This document shows positions 29,513 through 39,893 of a DNA stretch of 64,000 bases, in pieces. Each line of letters begins with the position of its first letter. Within the stretch, counting starts at the first letter, position 1. The DNA is from Pseudoxanthomonas sp. Root65 (GTDB taxonomy: Bacteria > Pseudomonadota > Gammaproteobacteria > Xanthomonadales > Xanthomonadaceae), in assembly GCF_001427635.1 (NCBI RefSeq), contig NZ_LMHA01000003.1:62001-126000 (forward strand), written 5' to 3'. The notes beneath the pieces were generated by a model, which saw nothing but the letters and a program-made list of their open reading frames with translations, was not told the origin of the DNA and made no database searches. A program made the position numbers and the translations under genes.

Positions 29513-30306
29513 GCCGTTTCGAACAGAAATTCGCCGAACTGAAGGCCGCCCACCGCAAGGCCCTGGTGCCGTTCATCACTGCCGGCGATCCGGCGCTGGA
29601 GTCCACCGTGCCGGTGATGCATGCGCTGGTTGCCGTCGGGGCGGATGTCATCGAGCTCGGCGTGCCGTTCTCCGATCCGATGGCCGATGGCCCCGTCATC
29701 CAGCGCAGTTCGGAGCGCGCCCTGGCGCGGGGTGCCGGCCTGCGCTACGTGCTGGAAGCGGTCGAGGTGTTCCGCCAGCAGGACGACGGCACGCCGATCG
29801 TGTTGATGGGCTACCTGAACCCGGTGGAGATCCACGGCGCGGAGCGTTTCGCCCGCGAGGCCGTCGCCGCCGGCGTGGACGGCGTGCTGCTGGTCGACCT
29901 GCCGCCGGAGGAAGCGGAGGAAACGCGCGCGGTCTTCAACCGCGAGGGCCTGGCCCTGATCGCGCTGGCCTCGCCGACCACCTCGCCCGAGCGCCTGCGG
30001 ATGCTGTGCGACACCGCGCAGGGCTACCTGTACTACGTCAGCTTCGCCGGCGTGACCGGCGCGTCCGACCGGCTGGATACCGCCGCGGCGGGCGCACGGC
30101 TGAAGCAGTTGCGGGCGAACTCGCGCGTGCCCGTGGTGGCCGGTTTCGGCATCAAGGATGCCGCCAGCGCGGCCGCGATGGCGACCGATGCCGATGGCGT
30201 GGTGGTCGGCAGCGCGCTGGTGGCGGCACTGGCCGACGCTGGTGGCGATGCCCCGGCGCAGGCATCGGCCTTCCTGGCGCCGCTGCGGGCGGCGCTGGAC
30301 GGCTGA
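29509..30306 (+). CDS. trpA: Tryptophan synthase alpha chain
   Basis: A 265-residue TIM-barrel subunit that cleaves indoleglycerol phosphate and channels indole to TrpB. Catalytic Glu and Asp are in [16 protein letters not shown] and [13 protein letters not shown] start at 29509 overlaps the trpB stop (GTGA), so the two subunits are translationally coupled. The family opening [11 protein letters not shown] supports this start. accD follows after 87 bases. Confidence 0.96.
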
Positions 30307-30393
30307 ACCACCGTACGGTTGTGCATGGACGACTGAGCTAAACTGCCGCGCTAATCCATGAGGCCCCGTCAGGGGCAGGCAGCAAGACCACGC

Positions 30394-31283
<890 letters not shown>

Positions 31284-31287
<4 letters not shown>

Positions 31288-32633
31288 GTCGCAAGTACTT
31301 TGGTACCGACGGCATCCGCGGTCGCGTTGGCACCGGCCCGATTTCCGCGGACTTCGTGCTGCGGCTGGGCAACGCGCTGGGTCGCGTGCTGTGCGAAAAG
31401 GCCGGTGATGCCCGGCCGGTGGTGGTGATCGGCAAGGACACGCGCATTTCCGGCTACATGTTCGAGGCCGCGCTGGAAGCTGGCCTGGTCGCCGCCGGCG
31501 CCGACGTGCAGCTGATGGGGCCGATGCCGACGCCGGCCGTGGCCTTCCTGACCCGCACGCTGGGCGCCGACGCCGGCATCGTGATCAGCGCCTCGCACAA
31601 CCCGCACTACGACAATGGCATCAAGTTCTTCTCGGCCGAAGGCGAAAAGCTGGACGACGCCACCGAGGCGGCCATCGAAGCCGCGCTGGATGCACCGTTC
31701 TTCACCGCCGAGTCCGAAAAGCTCGGCAAGGCGATCCGCACGCGCGACGCGGTGGGCCGCTACATGGAGTTCTGCAAGGCCAGCGTGCCGCGCCGCTTCG
31801 ACCTCAAGGGGCTGAAGCTGGTGCTGGACTGCGCCCACGGCGCGACGTACCACATCGCACCGCTGCTGTTCCGCGAACTGGGTGCCGAGGTGATCACCAT
31901 CGGCGTGGAGCCGAACGGCATCAACATCAACGATGGCGTGGGTTCCATGCACCTCGACAGCCTGGCCGCGAAGGTCCGCGAAACCGGCGCGCACCTGGGT
32001 ATCGCCTTCGATGGCGACGGCGACCGCGTGCTGATGGCGGACGGGCAGGGCACGCCGGTGGACGGCGACGAACTGATCTACCTGCTCGCCCGCGACTGGC
32101 AGGCGAGCGGGCGGCTGCGCGGCCCGGTGGTCGGCACGCTGATGACCAACTACGGCCTGGAGCGCGCGCTGGGCAAGCTCGAGATTCCGTTCGTCCGCAC
32201 CAAGGTCGGCGACCGCTACGTGCACCAGGCGCTGGTCGAGGGCAACGCGGTGCTCGGCGGCGAAGCCTCCGGCCACCTGCTGTGCCTGGACCGCACGACC
32301 ACCGGCGACGCCATCATCGCGGCGCTGCAGGTGCTGGAGGCGCTGAAGCGCCGCAAGCTGTCGCTGCGTGAGGCACTGGACGGCCTGACCATGCTGCCGC
32401 AGAAGACCATCAACGTGAAGCTGGCCAATGGCGCTAGGCCGACCGAGGCCGCCAGCGTGCAGGCCGCGCTGGTGCAGGCGCAGGCCGCGGTGTCCGGGCG
32501 CGGTCGCGCCTTCCTGCGTCCTTCCGGTACCGAGCCGGTGGTGCGCGTCACGGTCGAGGCCGATGACGAGGCGCTGGTGCGCAGCACGCTGGACACCCTG
32601 GCCGACGCCGTGCGGGCCGCCGCCGCGGCTTGA
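31284..32633 (+). CDS. glmM: Phosphoglucosamine mutase
   Basis: A 449-residue cytoplasmic mutase converting glucosamine-6-phosphate to the 1-phosphate for UDP-GlcNAc and thus cell wall and lipopolysaccharide. The phosphoserine is Ser104 in [13 protein letters not shown], the metal loop is [11 protein letters not shown] and the C-terminal phosphate loop is [11 protein letters not shown]. It overlaps accD by 4 bases. The order accD-glmM differs from E. coli folP-glmM. In Pseudomonas glmM lies near tpiA and secG, and here it is only 2 kb from them, so the region is partly conserved. Confidence 0.97.
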
Positions 32634-32710
32634 GCCGGATCAATGAATCACTGGCGCGGGAACGATCCAATGGCGTTCCCCGCGAAACAAACTTGCTGGA
32701 GCAGAACCGC

Positions 32711-33649
32711 ATGAGTGCCCGTATCCCCACGCTGGACATCACCCGTTTCGACACCGATCGCGAGGCCTTCGTGGCCGAACTCGGCGCGGCCTATCGCGAA
32801 TGGGGGTTCGCCGGCATCCGCAACCACGGTATCCCGCAGGCGCAGATCGATGCGGCGTATGGCGTCTTCAAGCATTTCTTCGCGTTGCCCGACGAGGTGA
32901 AGCAGCAGTACCACGTGCCCGGCAGTGGTGGTGCGCGCGGCTACACGCCGTTCGGCGTGGAGACCGCCAAGGACTCCAAGCACTTCGACCTGAAGGAGTT
33001 CTGGCACATCGGTCGCGAGATCGCGGACGACTCGAAGTACCGCGACGTGATGCCGCCCAATCTGTGGCCGGACGAAGTGCCGGGCTTCCGTGAGCACGGC
33101 TATGGCCTCTACCAGGCGCTGGACCAGCTCGGTTCTCGCGTGCTGTCGGCGCTGGCGCTGCACATCGGCCTGCCGGAAACCTATTTCGCCGACAAGACCG
33201 ATTCCGGCAACTCGATCCTGCGCCCGATCCATTACCCGCCGATCACCACCGACGACATCCCGAACGTGCGCGCGGGTGCGCACGAAGACATCAACCTGAT
33301 CACGCTGCTGGTCGGCGCCAGCGCTGCGGGTCTGGAAGTGAAGTCGAAGCAGGGCGAGTGGGTGCCGTTCACGTCCGACGCCGACACCATCGTGGTCAAC
33401 ATCGGCGACATGCTGCAGCGCCTGACCAACCACGTGTATCCGTCCACCACCCACCGCGTGACCAACCCGCCGGGCGAACAGGCGCGCCAGCCGCGCTACT
33501 CGGTGCCGTTCTTCCTGCACCCGAATCCGGATTTCCTGATCGACGTGTTGCCGTCCACCATCACGCCCGACAATCCCAAGCGCTATGCCGAACCGATCAC
33601 GGCCCAGGGTTATCTGGAAGAGCGCTTACGCGAGATCAAGCTGAAATAG
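32711..33649 (+). CDS. 2-oxoglutarate/Fe(II) oxygenase of the isopenicillin N synthase family
   Basis: A 312-residue cytoplasmic oxygenase. The DIOX_N-like N-terminus contains REWGFAGIRNHGIP. Iron ligands are seen as His and Asp in AHEDINLITLL and His in STTHRVTNP, and RYSVPFFLHP carries the arginine and serine that bind 2-oxoglutarate. This family includes IPNS, ACC oxidase and flavonoid enzymes; bacterial members in Xanthomonadaceae and Pseudomonas have no settled substrate, so the IPNS name must not be read as penicillin synthesis. The ATG at 32711 is used; the in-frame GTG/ATG upstream overlaps glmM. It is followed by the tandem/inverted repeat. Confidence 0.88.
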   Translation: MSARIPTLDITRFDTDREAFVAELGAAYREWGFAGIRNHGIPQAQIDAAYGVFKHFFALPDEVKQQYHVPGSGGARGYTPFGVETAKDSKHFDLKEFWHIGREIADDSKYRDVMPPNLWPDEVPGFREHGYGLYQALDQLGSRVLSALALHIGLPETYFADKTDSGNSILRPIHYPPITTDDIPNVRAGAHEDINLITLLVGASAAGLEVKSKQGEWVPFTSDADTIVVNIGDMLQRLTNHVYPSTTHRVTNPPGEQARQPRYSVPFFLHPNPDFLIDVLPSTITPDNPKRYAEPITAQGYLEERLREIKLK

Positions 33650-33650
33650 C

Positions 33651-33754
33651 CGGGATTCGGGATTCGGGATTCGCAAGAGCAGGGGCCGAAGGCCTACGTG
33701 CCCGTGCTTTTGCCTTTGCTTTCACGAATCCCGAATCACCAATCCCGAATCCCG
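33651..33754. repeat. Tandem GGGATTC repeat with inverted copy
   Basis: Left arm (33651-33673) is three direct copies of the heptamer GGGATTC plus CG. The right arm (33725-33754) carries its complement in three copies, two in register and one shifted. About 50 unrelated bases lie between. This type of intergenic repeat occurs in Xanthomonadaceae genomes. It fills the space between the convergent oxygenase and short-chain dehydrogenase genes. Confidence 0.75.
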
Positions 33755-33796
33755 TCGCGACGCGTACGGCCGCTACAACGGCCGTACGCGTCGCGA
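33755..33796. repeat. 18-bp perfect hairpin overlapping the end of the short-chain dehydrogenase gene
   Basis: Arms 33755-33772 and 33779-33796 are exact complements; the 6-base loop CTACAA (33773-33778) contains the gene's stop codon (TAG on the minus strand). The right arm is coding and encodes the last residues, RRVRPL. No T-run follows on either strand, so it is not a classical terminator, but it may still stop or protect the 3' end. Confidence 0.8.
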
Positions 33797-34582
33797 ATTC
33801 TTCGCCATCAATCCCATGGCCACGCGATGCGGCAGCAGTTTCACGATGGCGTGCAGCAGGTGATAGCGCCAACCGGGCACGACCAGCACCTCGCCGCGTT
33901 CGTTGCCCTCGATGCCGGCGCGCGCCACATCCGCGGCCTGCAACCACATCGTCGGCGAGACCCGCATCCGCGAACGGGTGCCGGTGACATCGTGGAACTC
34001 GGAGTAGGTGAATCCCGGGCATAGCGCGGTGGCGTGCACGCCGCGGTCCGCGTTTTCCAGCGCCATCGCTTCGCTGAACTTGACCAGGAAGCTCTTCACC
34101 GGCGCATACAGCGTCTGCCCTTCGGCGGCCGGCATCAGCGCGGCGAACGAGGCGACGTTGAGGATCCGGCCCTGTCCGGACGCGCGCAGGGCGGGCAGCA
34201 GCCGCCACGTCAGTTCGGACACGGCCGTCACCATCACCTGCAGGAACGCGGCATGCGCGGTCCAGTCGTTGCTGCGGTAGCGTCCCGGCATGCCGTAGCC
34301 GGCATTGTTGACGAGGATGCGGATCTGCACGCCACGCCGTTCCAGTTCGGCCACCAGCGCCGCGGGTGCGGATGGATCGGCCAGGTCCGCCGTCGCGATT
34401 TCCACCGGCACCTGCACGCGCAGTTCCGTCGCCAGCGCCTCAAGGCGATCCCGTCGGCGCGCGGTGAGCACCAGCGGGACGCCGCGCCGCGCGTACTCGC
34501 GGGCGATCTGCTCGCCGATGCCGCTGGAGGCGCCGGTGACCAGGGCGTAGCCGGAAGGAACAGCGGAGGAGGCATCGGACAT
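33773..34582 (-). CDS. Short-chain dehydrogenase/reductase
   Basis: A 269-residue classical SDR. Cofactor motif TGASSGIGEQ (16-25), NNAGYG, and the active site Ser145, Tyr159 and Lys163 (in NVASFAAL and YAPVKSF) are all present. The C-terminus WRYHLLHAIVKLLPHRV is amphipathic and resembles the membrane-associated SDRs of the DltE/YqjQ type, so lipid or fatty acyl substrates are possible; this is inference. ATG at 34582 is chosen since the upstream extension runs into the tpiA promoter region. The stop codon lies in the loop of a strong hairpin. Confidence 0.88.
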   Translation of the reverse strand: MSDASSAVPSGYALVTGASSGIGEQIAREYARRGVPLVLTARRRDRLEALATELRVQVPVEIATADLADPSAPAALVAELERRGVQIRILVNNAGYGMPGRYRSNDWTAHAAFLQVMVTAVSELTWRLLPALRASGQGRILNVASFAALMPAAEGQTLYAPVKSFLVKFSEAMALENADRGVHATALCPGFTYSEFHDVTGTRSRMRVSPTMWLQAADVARAGIEGNERGEVLVVPGWRYHLLHAIVKLLPHRVAMGLMAKNSRRVRPL

Positions 34583-34691
34583 GGCGGGGTCTGGGTACGG
34601 GATGGATTCCCGGCACGATAGCGCGGCCGGTAGGTGCGCCGTCCAACATCGGCTAGACTGCGCGGCCCCGGACTGGACAGGAATTGGTCTT

Positions 34692-35450
34692 ATGCGTCGC
34701 AAGCTCGTGGCGGGCAACTGGAAGCTCCATGGCACCCGTGGTTTCGCGACCGCGCTGATGGACGAACTGGTCGCGGGCCTGCCGCTGGACGGCGTGGACC
34801 TGCTGATCCTGCCCCCGCTGCCCTACCTGGGCGAGCTGATCGAGGACTACGGCGACCGTGGCGTGGCCTTCGGCGCGCAGGACGTCAGCAGCAACGAGAA
34901 GGGCGCCTACACCGGCGAAGTCTGCGCGTCCATGCTCGTGGACGTGGGCGCGCGCTACGGCCTGGTCGGGCACTCCGAGCGCCGCCAGCACCACAACGAA
35001 AGCAGCGAATTCGTGGCCAGGAAGTTCCTGGCCGCCAAGCATGCCGGCCTGATCCCGGTGCTGTGTGTGGGCGAAACCGAGCAGCAGCGCAAGGACGGCC
35101 AGACCGAGTTCCGCGTCCAGAAGCAGCTCGACGCCGTGTTCGATCTGGCGGGCCCGCAGGCGTTCGAGGGCGCGGTCATCGCCTACGAGCCGGTCTGGGC
35201 CATCGGCACCGGCCTGACCGCCACGCCAGCCCAGGCGCAGGCAGTGCATGCGTTCATTCGTGGCGAAGTCGCCGCGCGCGATGCTAGAATCGCCGGCTCG
35301 CTGCCCCTCCTGTATGGCGGCAGCGTGAAGCCCGACAACGCCGCGGAACTGTTCTCGCAGCCCGATGTCGATGGAGGGCTGGTGGGCGGCGCTTCCCTGG
35401 TCGCCCGGGATTTCCTGGCCATCGCGCAGGCGGCGGCCGGTCGGGGGTGA
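34692..35450 (+). CDS. tpiA: Triosephosphate isomerase
   Basis: A 252-residue glycolytic TIM-barrel enzyme interconverting dihydroxyacetone phosphate and glyceraldehyde 3-phosphate. KLVAGNWKLHG gives the catalytic lysine, GLVGHSERRQ the electrophilic histidine, and Glu166 in AYEPVWAIGTG is the base. LYGGSVKPDNA binds phosphate. ATG at 34692; a longer in-frame start is not supported. It forms a unit with secG, 59 bases away, as in Pseudomonas. Confidence 0.97.
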   Translation: MRRKLVAGNWKLHGTRGFATALMDELVAGLPLDGVDLLILPPLPYLGELIEDYGDRGVAFGAQDVSSNEKGAYTGEVCASMLVDVGARYGLVGHSERRQHHNESSEFVARKFLAAKHAGLIPVLCVGETEQQRKDGQTEFRVQKQLDAVFDLAGPQAFEGAVIAYEPVWAIGTGLTATPAQAQAVHAFIRGEVAARDARIAGSLPLLYGGSVKPDNAAELFSQPDVDGGLVGGASLVARDFLAIAQAAAGRG

Positions 35451-35509
35451 CCCCCGGCACGACCGGTCCATCGGGGCCGGGCGACTCAACCGGTTGAGAC
35501 TGATTCCAA

Positions 35510-35956
35510 ATGTGGATGTTGATCCTGAATGTGGTGTACGTGCTGGTGGCCATCGCCATCATCGCGTTGGTGCTGATGCAGCGCGGTTCGGGGGCCCAGG
35601 CGGGTTCCGGCTTCGGTGGCGGCGCATCCGGCACGGTGTTCGGCGCGCGCGGTGCGTCCAACTTCCTCTCCAAGAGCACCAAGTGGCTGGCCATCGCGTT
35701 CTTCGGCATCAGCCTGTTCATGGCGTGGTACGCGACGCATAGTGCGCGCCCGACCACCGAGCAGAACCTGGGCGTGATGTCGCAGCTGCCGGCGGCGCCG
35801 GCCGCACCGGCGGGCGAACTGCCCAAGCCGTCGACCGTGCCGAGTTCGCCGATCCAGTCGGCACCGGCTGCACCGGCCGGAACCGTTCCGGCGGCACCGC
35901 AGGAAACGGCGCCGGCGACGGAAACACCGCCGGTGACACCGCCGCAGGGCGGCTGA
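35510..35956 (+). CDS. secG: Preprotein translocase subunit SecG
   Basis: A 148-residue inner-membrane component of the SecYEG channel. Two transmembrane helices (about 2-22 and 54-72) flank the conserved loop GSGAQAGSGFGGGASGTVFGARG and FLSKSTKW. After residue 85 it has a long periplasmic or cytoplasmic tail rich in Pro, Ala and Thr that is absent in E. coli SecG (110 residues); such tails are common in this order. The tail appears to be low complexity. tRNA-Leu follows 47 bases later. Confidence 0.95.
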   Translation: MWMLILNVVYVLVAIAIIALVLMQRGSGAQAGSGFGGGASGTVFGARGASNFLSKSTKWLAIAFFGISLFMAWYATHSARPTTEQNLGVMSQLPAAPAAPAGELPKPSTVPSSPIQSAPAAPAGTVPAAPQETAPATETPPVTPPQGG

Positions 35957-36003
35957 GGCCGGCTACAATGGCGGCGCGCGCAACGCGTCGCACAGGTTTC
36001 AAT

Positions 36004-36088
36004 GCCCAGGTGGCGGAATTGGTAGACGCACTACCTTGAGGTGGTAGCGGCGAAAGTCGTAGGGGTTCGAGTCCCCTCTTGGGCACCA
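36004..36088 (+). tRNA. tRNA-Leu (anticodon GAG)
   Basis: 85 bases with encoded CCA. Acceptor GCCCAGG pairs with CTTGGGC (one G-U). The anticodon stem CTACC/GGTAG encloses loop TTGAGGT, giving GAG. The long variable arm and GGTTCGA T-loop are class II leucine features. A TACAAT hexamer at 35963-35968 may be its -10 box, but no good -35 box is visible, so co-transcription from secG is also possible. Confidence 0.96.
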
Positions 36089-36127
36089 ACAAGGCGGGTC
36101 GGCGGCAACGTCGTCCCGCATCGAAAG

Positions 36128-36155
36128 AACCCGCCTTCCGGCGGGTTTTTTCTTT
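36128..36155 (+). terminator. Rho-independent terminator after tRNA-Leu
   Basis: 8-bp stem AACCCGCC (36128-36135) with GGCGGGTT (36140-36147), TTCC loop, then TTTTCTTTT. It ends the tpiA-secG-tRNA-Leu transcript and separates it from the nuo operon. Confidence 0.9.
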
Positions 36156-36391
36156 TGCCGATGGCGGCGACAAGCGCCGGTAATCGTTTACTAGAGAGTT
36201 CACAAACCGTTACAATCCCGCCGATTCATCGGGCGCCCGGTACGTGTTGCGGAAGGGCGCCCGCAGAAGGTGGGCCCGATGGTTGCATCGACGGGCCGCC
36301 CGCGGCGCAGGCCTCGGGCGGGCGCTGCGAGCCCCATTCATGCCGTGCCGTGTCGTGCGCGCCGGCGGATAGGACAAGACGAGACAAGCGA
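36156..36391 (+). other. Non-coding leader region of the nuo operon
   Basis: This 236-base stretch, with the terminator just before it, is the only gap of about 300 bases without a protein gene. It holds the nuo promoter (36187-36216) and about 170 bases of leader before the nuoA GTG. The leader can fold strongly: CGGGCGCCC at 36230-36238 pairs with 36255-36263, and CGATG at 36277-36281 pairs with CATCG at 36286-36290. No open reading frame with a convincing start is seen. Confidence 0.6.
36187..36216 (+). promoter_or_regulatory. Sigma-70-type promoter of the nuo operon
   Basis: TTTACT (36187-36192), an 18-base spacer, TACAAT (36211-36216). This is the best match upstream of nuoA and lies just after the tRNA-Leu terminator. 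It would start the transcript near 36223, giving a long 5' leader. Confidence 0.6.
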
Positions 36392-36738
36392 GTGCTGGCC
36401 AATTACCTGCCCACCCTGTTGTTCCTGATCGTCGCCACCGGCATCGGCATCGCGCTGATGGTCGCCGGTCGCTTCCTCGGTCCGCGTCGTCCCGACGCCC
36501 AGAAGCTGTCTCCGTACGAATGCGGCTTCGAGGCCTTCGAGGACGCGCGCATGAAGTTCGACGTGCGCTATTACCTGATCGCCATCCAGTTCATCGTGTT
36601 CGATCTGGAAATCATCTTCATCGTTCCGTGGACGCTGGTGTTCCAGGAGCTGGGTCCGCGTGCGCTGGTCACGATGGGCCTGTTCGTGGGCATGCTCTTC
36701 CTCGGCTTTATTTACGTTTGGAAGAAGGGAGCGCTCGA

Positions 36739-36748
<10 letters not shown>
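36392..36748 (+). CDS. nuoA: NADH-quinone oxidoreductase subunit A
   Basis: A 118-residue membrane subunit of complex I at the junction of the arms. Three transmembrane helices; the conserved loop [24 protein letters not shown] lies between the first and second and YECGFE is diagnostic. GTG start at 36392 gives the family N-terminus [10 protein letters not shown]. The end overlaps nuoB by 10 bases. The long in-frame extension back through the tRNA-Leu region is spurious. Confidence 0.95.
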
Positions 36749-37293
<545 letters not shown>

Positions 37294-37338
37294 TTCCTGT
37301 TGTTCCCTGACATCCCCCTTCAGAGCACGCCACGCCCC

Positions 37339-38064
37339 ATGGCAGAGCAAGCTGCAAACTTCACCGACCAGCTGCGCGCCCGCTTCGCGGACGCCACGGT
37401 CAGCGTGGCCGAGCCGCGCGGCGAAATCACCCTGGAAGTGCCTTCGGCGTCCTGGCATGCGGTCTGCTTGGCGCTGCGCGACGAGTTCGGCTTCGAGCAG
37501 GCCGTCGATGTCAGCGGCGTGGACTACCTGGGCTACGGCAGTGCCGAGTGGGATACCGCCGACGTGTCGTCCGGCGGCTTCAGTCGTGGCGTCGAGGGCT
37601 TCGGGCCCGGTCGCTTCAACTGGGACCAGCGTCCGCGCGACGCCGCCCGCCCGAACCGCTTCGCCGTGGTGCTGCACCTGCTGTCGTACCAGCACAACCG
37701 CCGCGTGCGCGTGCGCTGCTTCGCACCGGACGACGGCCTGCCGGTGGTGGCGTCGCTGTGCGACGTGTGGCCGGGCCTGAACTGGTTCGAGCGCGAGGCG
37801 TTCGACCTGTACGGCATCATTTTCGAAGGTCATCCGGACCTGCGCCGGATCCTGACCGACTACGGGTTCGTCGGCCATCCGTTCCGCAAGGACTTCCCGC
37901 TGATCGGCAACGTCGAAGTCCGCTACGACGAAGAGAAGAAGCGCGTGGTGTACGAACCGGTCACCTCGGTCGAGCCGCGCGTCGGCGTGCCGCGCGTGAT
38001 CCGCGACGACGCACGCTACCAGACCGCTGCAGGCGAAGCTGCTGCACGCGAGGGCAAGGCATGA
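37339..38064 (+). CDS. nuoC: NADH-quinone oxidoreductase subunit C
   Basis: A 241-residue peripheral subunit. It is not fused to NuoD, unlike in E. coli and Pseudomonas. The signature is [32 protein letters not shown] (residues about 149-180; only part quoted for length: [10 protein letters not shown]). The C-terminus has [19 protein letters not shown] at 37339 is used; an in-frame upstream start gives 13 extra residues with no family match. Stop overlaps nuoD (ATGA). Confidence 0.96.
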   Translation: MAEQAANFTDQLRARFADATVSVAEPRGEITLEVPSASWHAVCLALRDEFGFEQAVDVSGVDYLGYGSAEWDTADVSSGGFSRGVEGFGPGRFNWDQRPRDAARPNRFAVVLHLLSYQHNRRVRVRCFAPDDGLPVVASLCDVWPGLNWFEREAFDLYGIIFEGHPDLRRILTDYGFVGHPFRKDFPLIGNVEVRYDEEKKRVVYEPVTSVEPRVGVPRVIRDDARYQTAAGEAAAREGKA

Positions 38065-39365
38065 GCAATCCGCAATCCGGCGTCGCGTTCGCCAGCAATC
38101 CTGCCGAGGGCAAGCAGGAAATCCGCAACTACACGCTGAACTTCGGTCCGCAGCATCCGGCTGCGCACGGCGTGCTGCGCCTGATCCTGGAGATGGACGG
38201 CGAGACCATCGTGCGCGCCGATCCCCATGTGGGCCTGCTGCACCGTGGCACCGAGAAGCTGGCCGAGTCCAAGCCGTTCAACCAGTCGATCGGCTACATG
38301 GACCGCCTCGACTACGTGTCGATGATGTGCAACGAGCACGCCTACGTGCGCGCCATCGAGACCCTGATGGGCATCGAGGCGCCCGAGCGTGCGCAGTACA
38401 TCCGCACGATGTTCGACGAGATCACCCGCATCCTGAACCACCTGATGTGGGTCGGTTCCAATGCGCTCGATCTCGGCGCCATGGCGGTCATGCTGTACGC
38501 CTTCCGCGAGCGCGAAGAGCTGATGGACTGCTACGAGGCCGTCAGCGGTGCGCGCATGCACGCGACCTATTACCGCCCGGGCGGCGTGTACCGCGACCTG
38601 CCGGACCGCATGCCGAAGTACAAGGAATCGCCCTGGCGCAAGGGCAAGGCACTCAAGCAGTTCAACCAGGCGCGCGAAGGCTCGCTGCTGGACTTCCTGG
38701 AAGACTTCACCAACGAGTTCCCCAAGCGCGTCGACGAATACGAGACGCTGCTGACCGACAACCGCATCTGGAAGCAGCGCACCGTCGGTATCGGCGTGGT
38801 CTCGCCCGAACAGGCGCGTGCGCTGGGCATGACCGGCGCGATGCTGCGCGGTTCCGGCATCGCTTGGGACCTGCGCAAGAAGCAGCCGTACGCCAAGTAC
38901 GACGTCGTCGATTTCGATATCCCGGTGGGCGTCAACGGCGACTGCTACGACCGTTACCTGGTCCGCGTGGCCGAGATGCGCCAGTCCAACCGCATCATCC
39001 AGCAGTGCGTGAAGTGGCTGAAGGCCAACCCCGGCCCGGTCATGGTGCAGAACTTCAAGGTCGCGCCGCCCTCCCGCGAGGAGATGAAGGACGACATGGA
39101 AGCGCTGATCCATCACTTCAAGCTGTTCAGCGAAGGCTACTGCGTGCCGGCCGGCGAGACCTACGCCGCGGTCGAAGCGCCGAAGGGCGAGTTCGGCTGC
39201 TACCTGGTGTCCGACGGCGCCAACAAGCCCTTCCGCGTGAAGTTGCGCGCACCGGGTTTCGCGCACCTGTCCTCGATGGACGAGATCGTGCGCGGCCACA
39301 TGCTCCCCGACGTCGTCGCGATGATCGGTACTTATGACCTTGTCTTTGGTGAGGTGGACCGATGA
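38061..39365 (+). CDS. nuoD: NADH-quinone oxidoreductase subunit D (49-kDa type)
   Basis: A 434-residue subunit that forms the quinone-binding pocket with Nuo[17 protein letters not shown] at the N-terminus contains the quinone-contact histidine; [12 protein letters not shown] and MCNEHAYV are also conserved, and the C-terminus ends DLVFGEVDR as usual. It overlaps nuoC and nuoE by 4 bases each. The separate nuoC/nuoD form is also found in betaproteobacteria and mitochondria-like complexes. Confidence 0.97.
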   Translation: MSNPQSGVAFASNPAEGKQEIRNYTLNFGPQHPAAHGVLRLILEMDGETIVRADPHVGLLHRGTEKLAESKPFNQSIGYMDRLDYVSMMCNEHAYVRAIETLMGIEAPERAQYIRTMFDEITRILNHLMWVGSNALDLGAMAVMLYAFREREELMDCYEAVSGARMHATYYRPGGVYRDLPDRMPKYKESPWRKGKALKQFNQAREGSLLDFLEDFTNEFPKRVDEYETLLTDNRIWKQRTVGIGVVSPEQARALGMTGAMLRGSGIAWDLRKKQPYAKYDVVDFDIPVGVNGDCYDRYLVRVAEMRQSNRIIQQCVKWLKANPGPVMVQNFKVAPPSREEMKDDMEALIHHFKLFSEGYCVPAGETYAAVEAPKGEFGCYLVSDGANKPFRVKLRAPGFAHLSSMDEIVRGHMLPDVVAMIGTYDLVFGEVDR

Positions 39366-39889
39366 GGGCCACGGGTAATTTCGAAGCGGCGCAGAACGTC
39401 GATCCGCTGGTGGCGTTGAGCGACAAGACGCGCGCGCACATCGATCATTGGCTGACCAAGTTCCCGCCGGACCGCAAGCGCTCGGCGGTGCTGCAGGGCC
39501 TGCACGCCGCGCAGGAGCAGAACGACGGCTGGCTGACCGACGAGCTGATCGCCGCGGTCGCCAAGTACCTCGACCTGCCGCCGGTGTGGGCCTATGAGGT
39601 CGCCAGCTTCTATTCGATGTTCGAGACCGAGAAAGTCGGTCGCAACAATGTGGCCTTCTGCACCAACATCAGCTGCTGGCTCAATGGCGCGCAGGACCTG
39701 GTGGCGCATGCGGAGAAGAAGCTGGGCTGCAAGCTGGGCGAATCCACCGCCGACGGCCGCGTGTACCTGAAGCGAGAGGAAGAGTGCGTGGCCGCGTGCT
39801 GCGGCGCGCCGGTGGTCGTGATCAACGGCCACTACCACGAGAAGCTGACGCCGGCGAAGGTCGACGAGCTGCTGGACGGGCTGGAGTAA
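39362..39889 (+). CDS. nuoE: NADH-quinone oxidoreductase subunit E
   Basis: A 175-residue peripheral subunit with a 2Fe-2S cluster (N1a). Cluster cysteines are in [10 protein letters not shown] and [12 protein letters not shown]. An N-terminal helical part (about 1-80) contains [15 protein letters not shown] and [13 protein letters not shown]. It works with NuoF at the NADH-oxidising tip. The gene starts in the nuoD stop (ATGA) and is 4 bases from nuoF. Confidence 0.95.
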   Translation: MRATGNFEAAQNVDPLVALSDKTRAHIDHWLTKFPPDRKRSAVLQGLHAAQEQNDGWLTDELIAAVAKYLDLPPVWAYEVASFYSMFETEKVGRNNVAFCTNISCWLNGAQDLVAHAEKKLGCKLGESTADGRVYLKREEECVAACCGAPVVVINGHYHEKLTPAKVDELLDGLE

Positions 39890-39893
39890 GCGC

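Noticed and set aside
32711..33649. Beta-lactam biosynthesis role for the isopenicillin N synthase-like protein
   Set aside because: Only the oxygenase fold and iron/2-oxoglutarate ligands are present. No ACV synthetase or other cluster gene is nearby.
36041..36391. In-frame extension of nuoA back through tRNA-Leu
   Set aside because: It crosses a tRNA and a terminator, and the NuoA family starts at the GTG at 36392.
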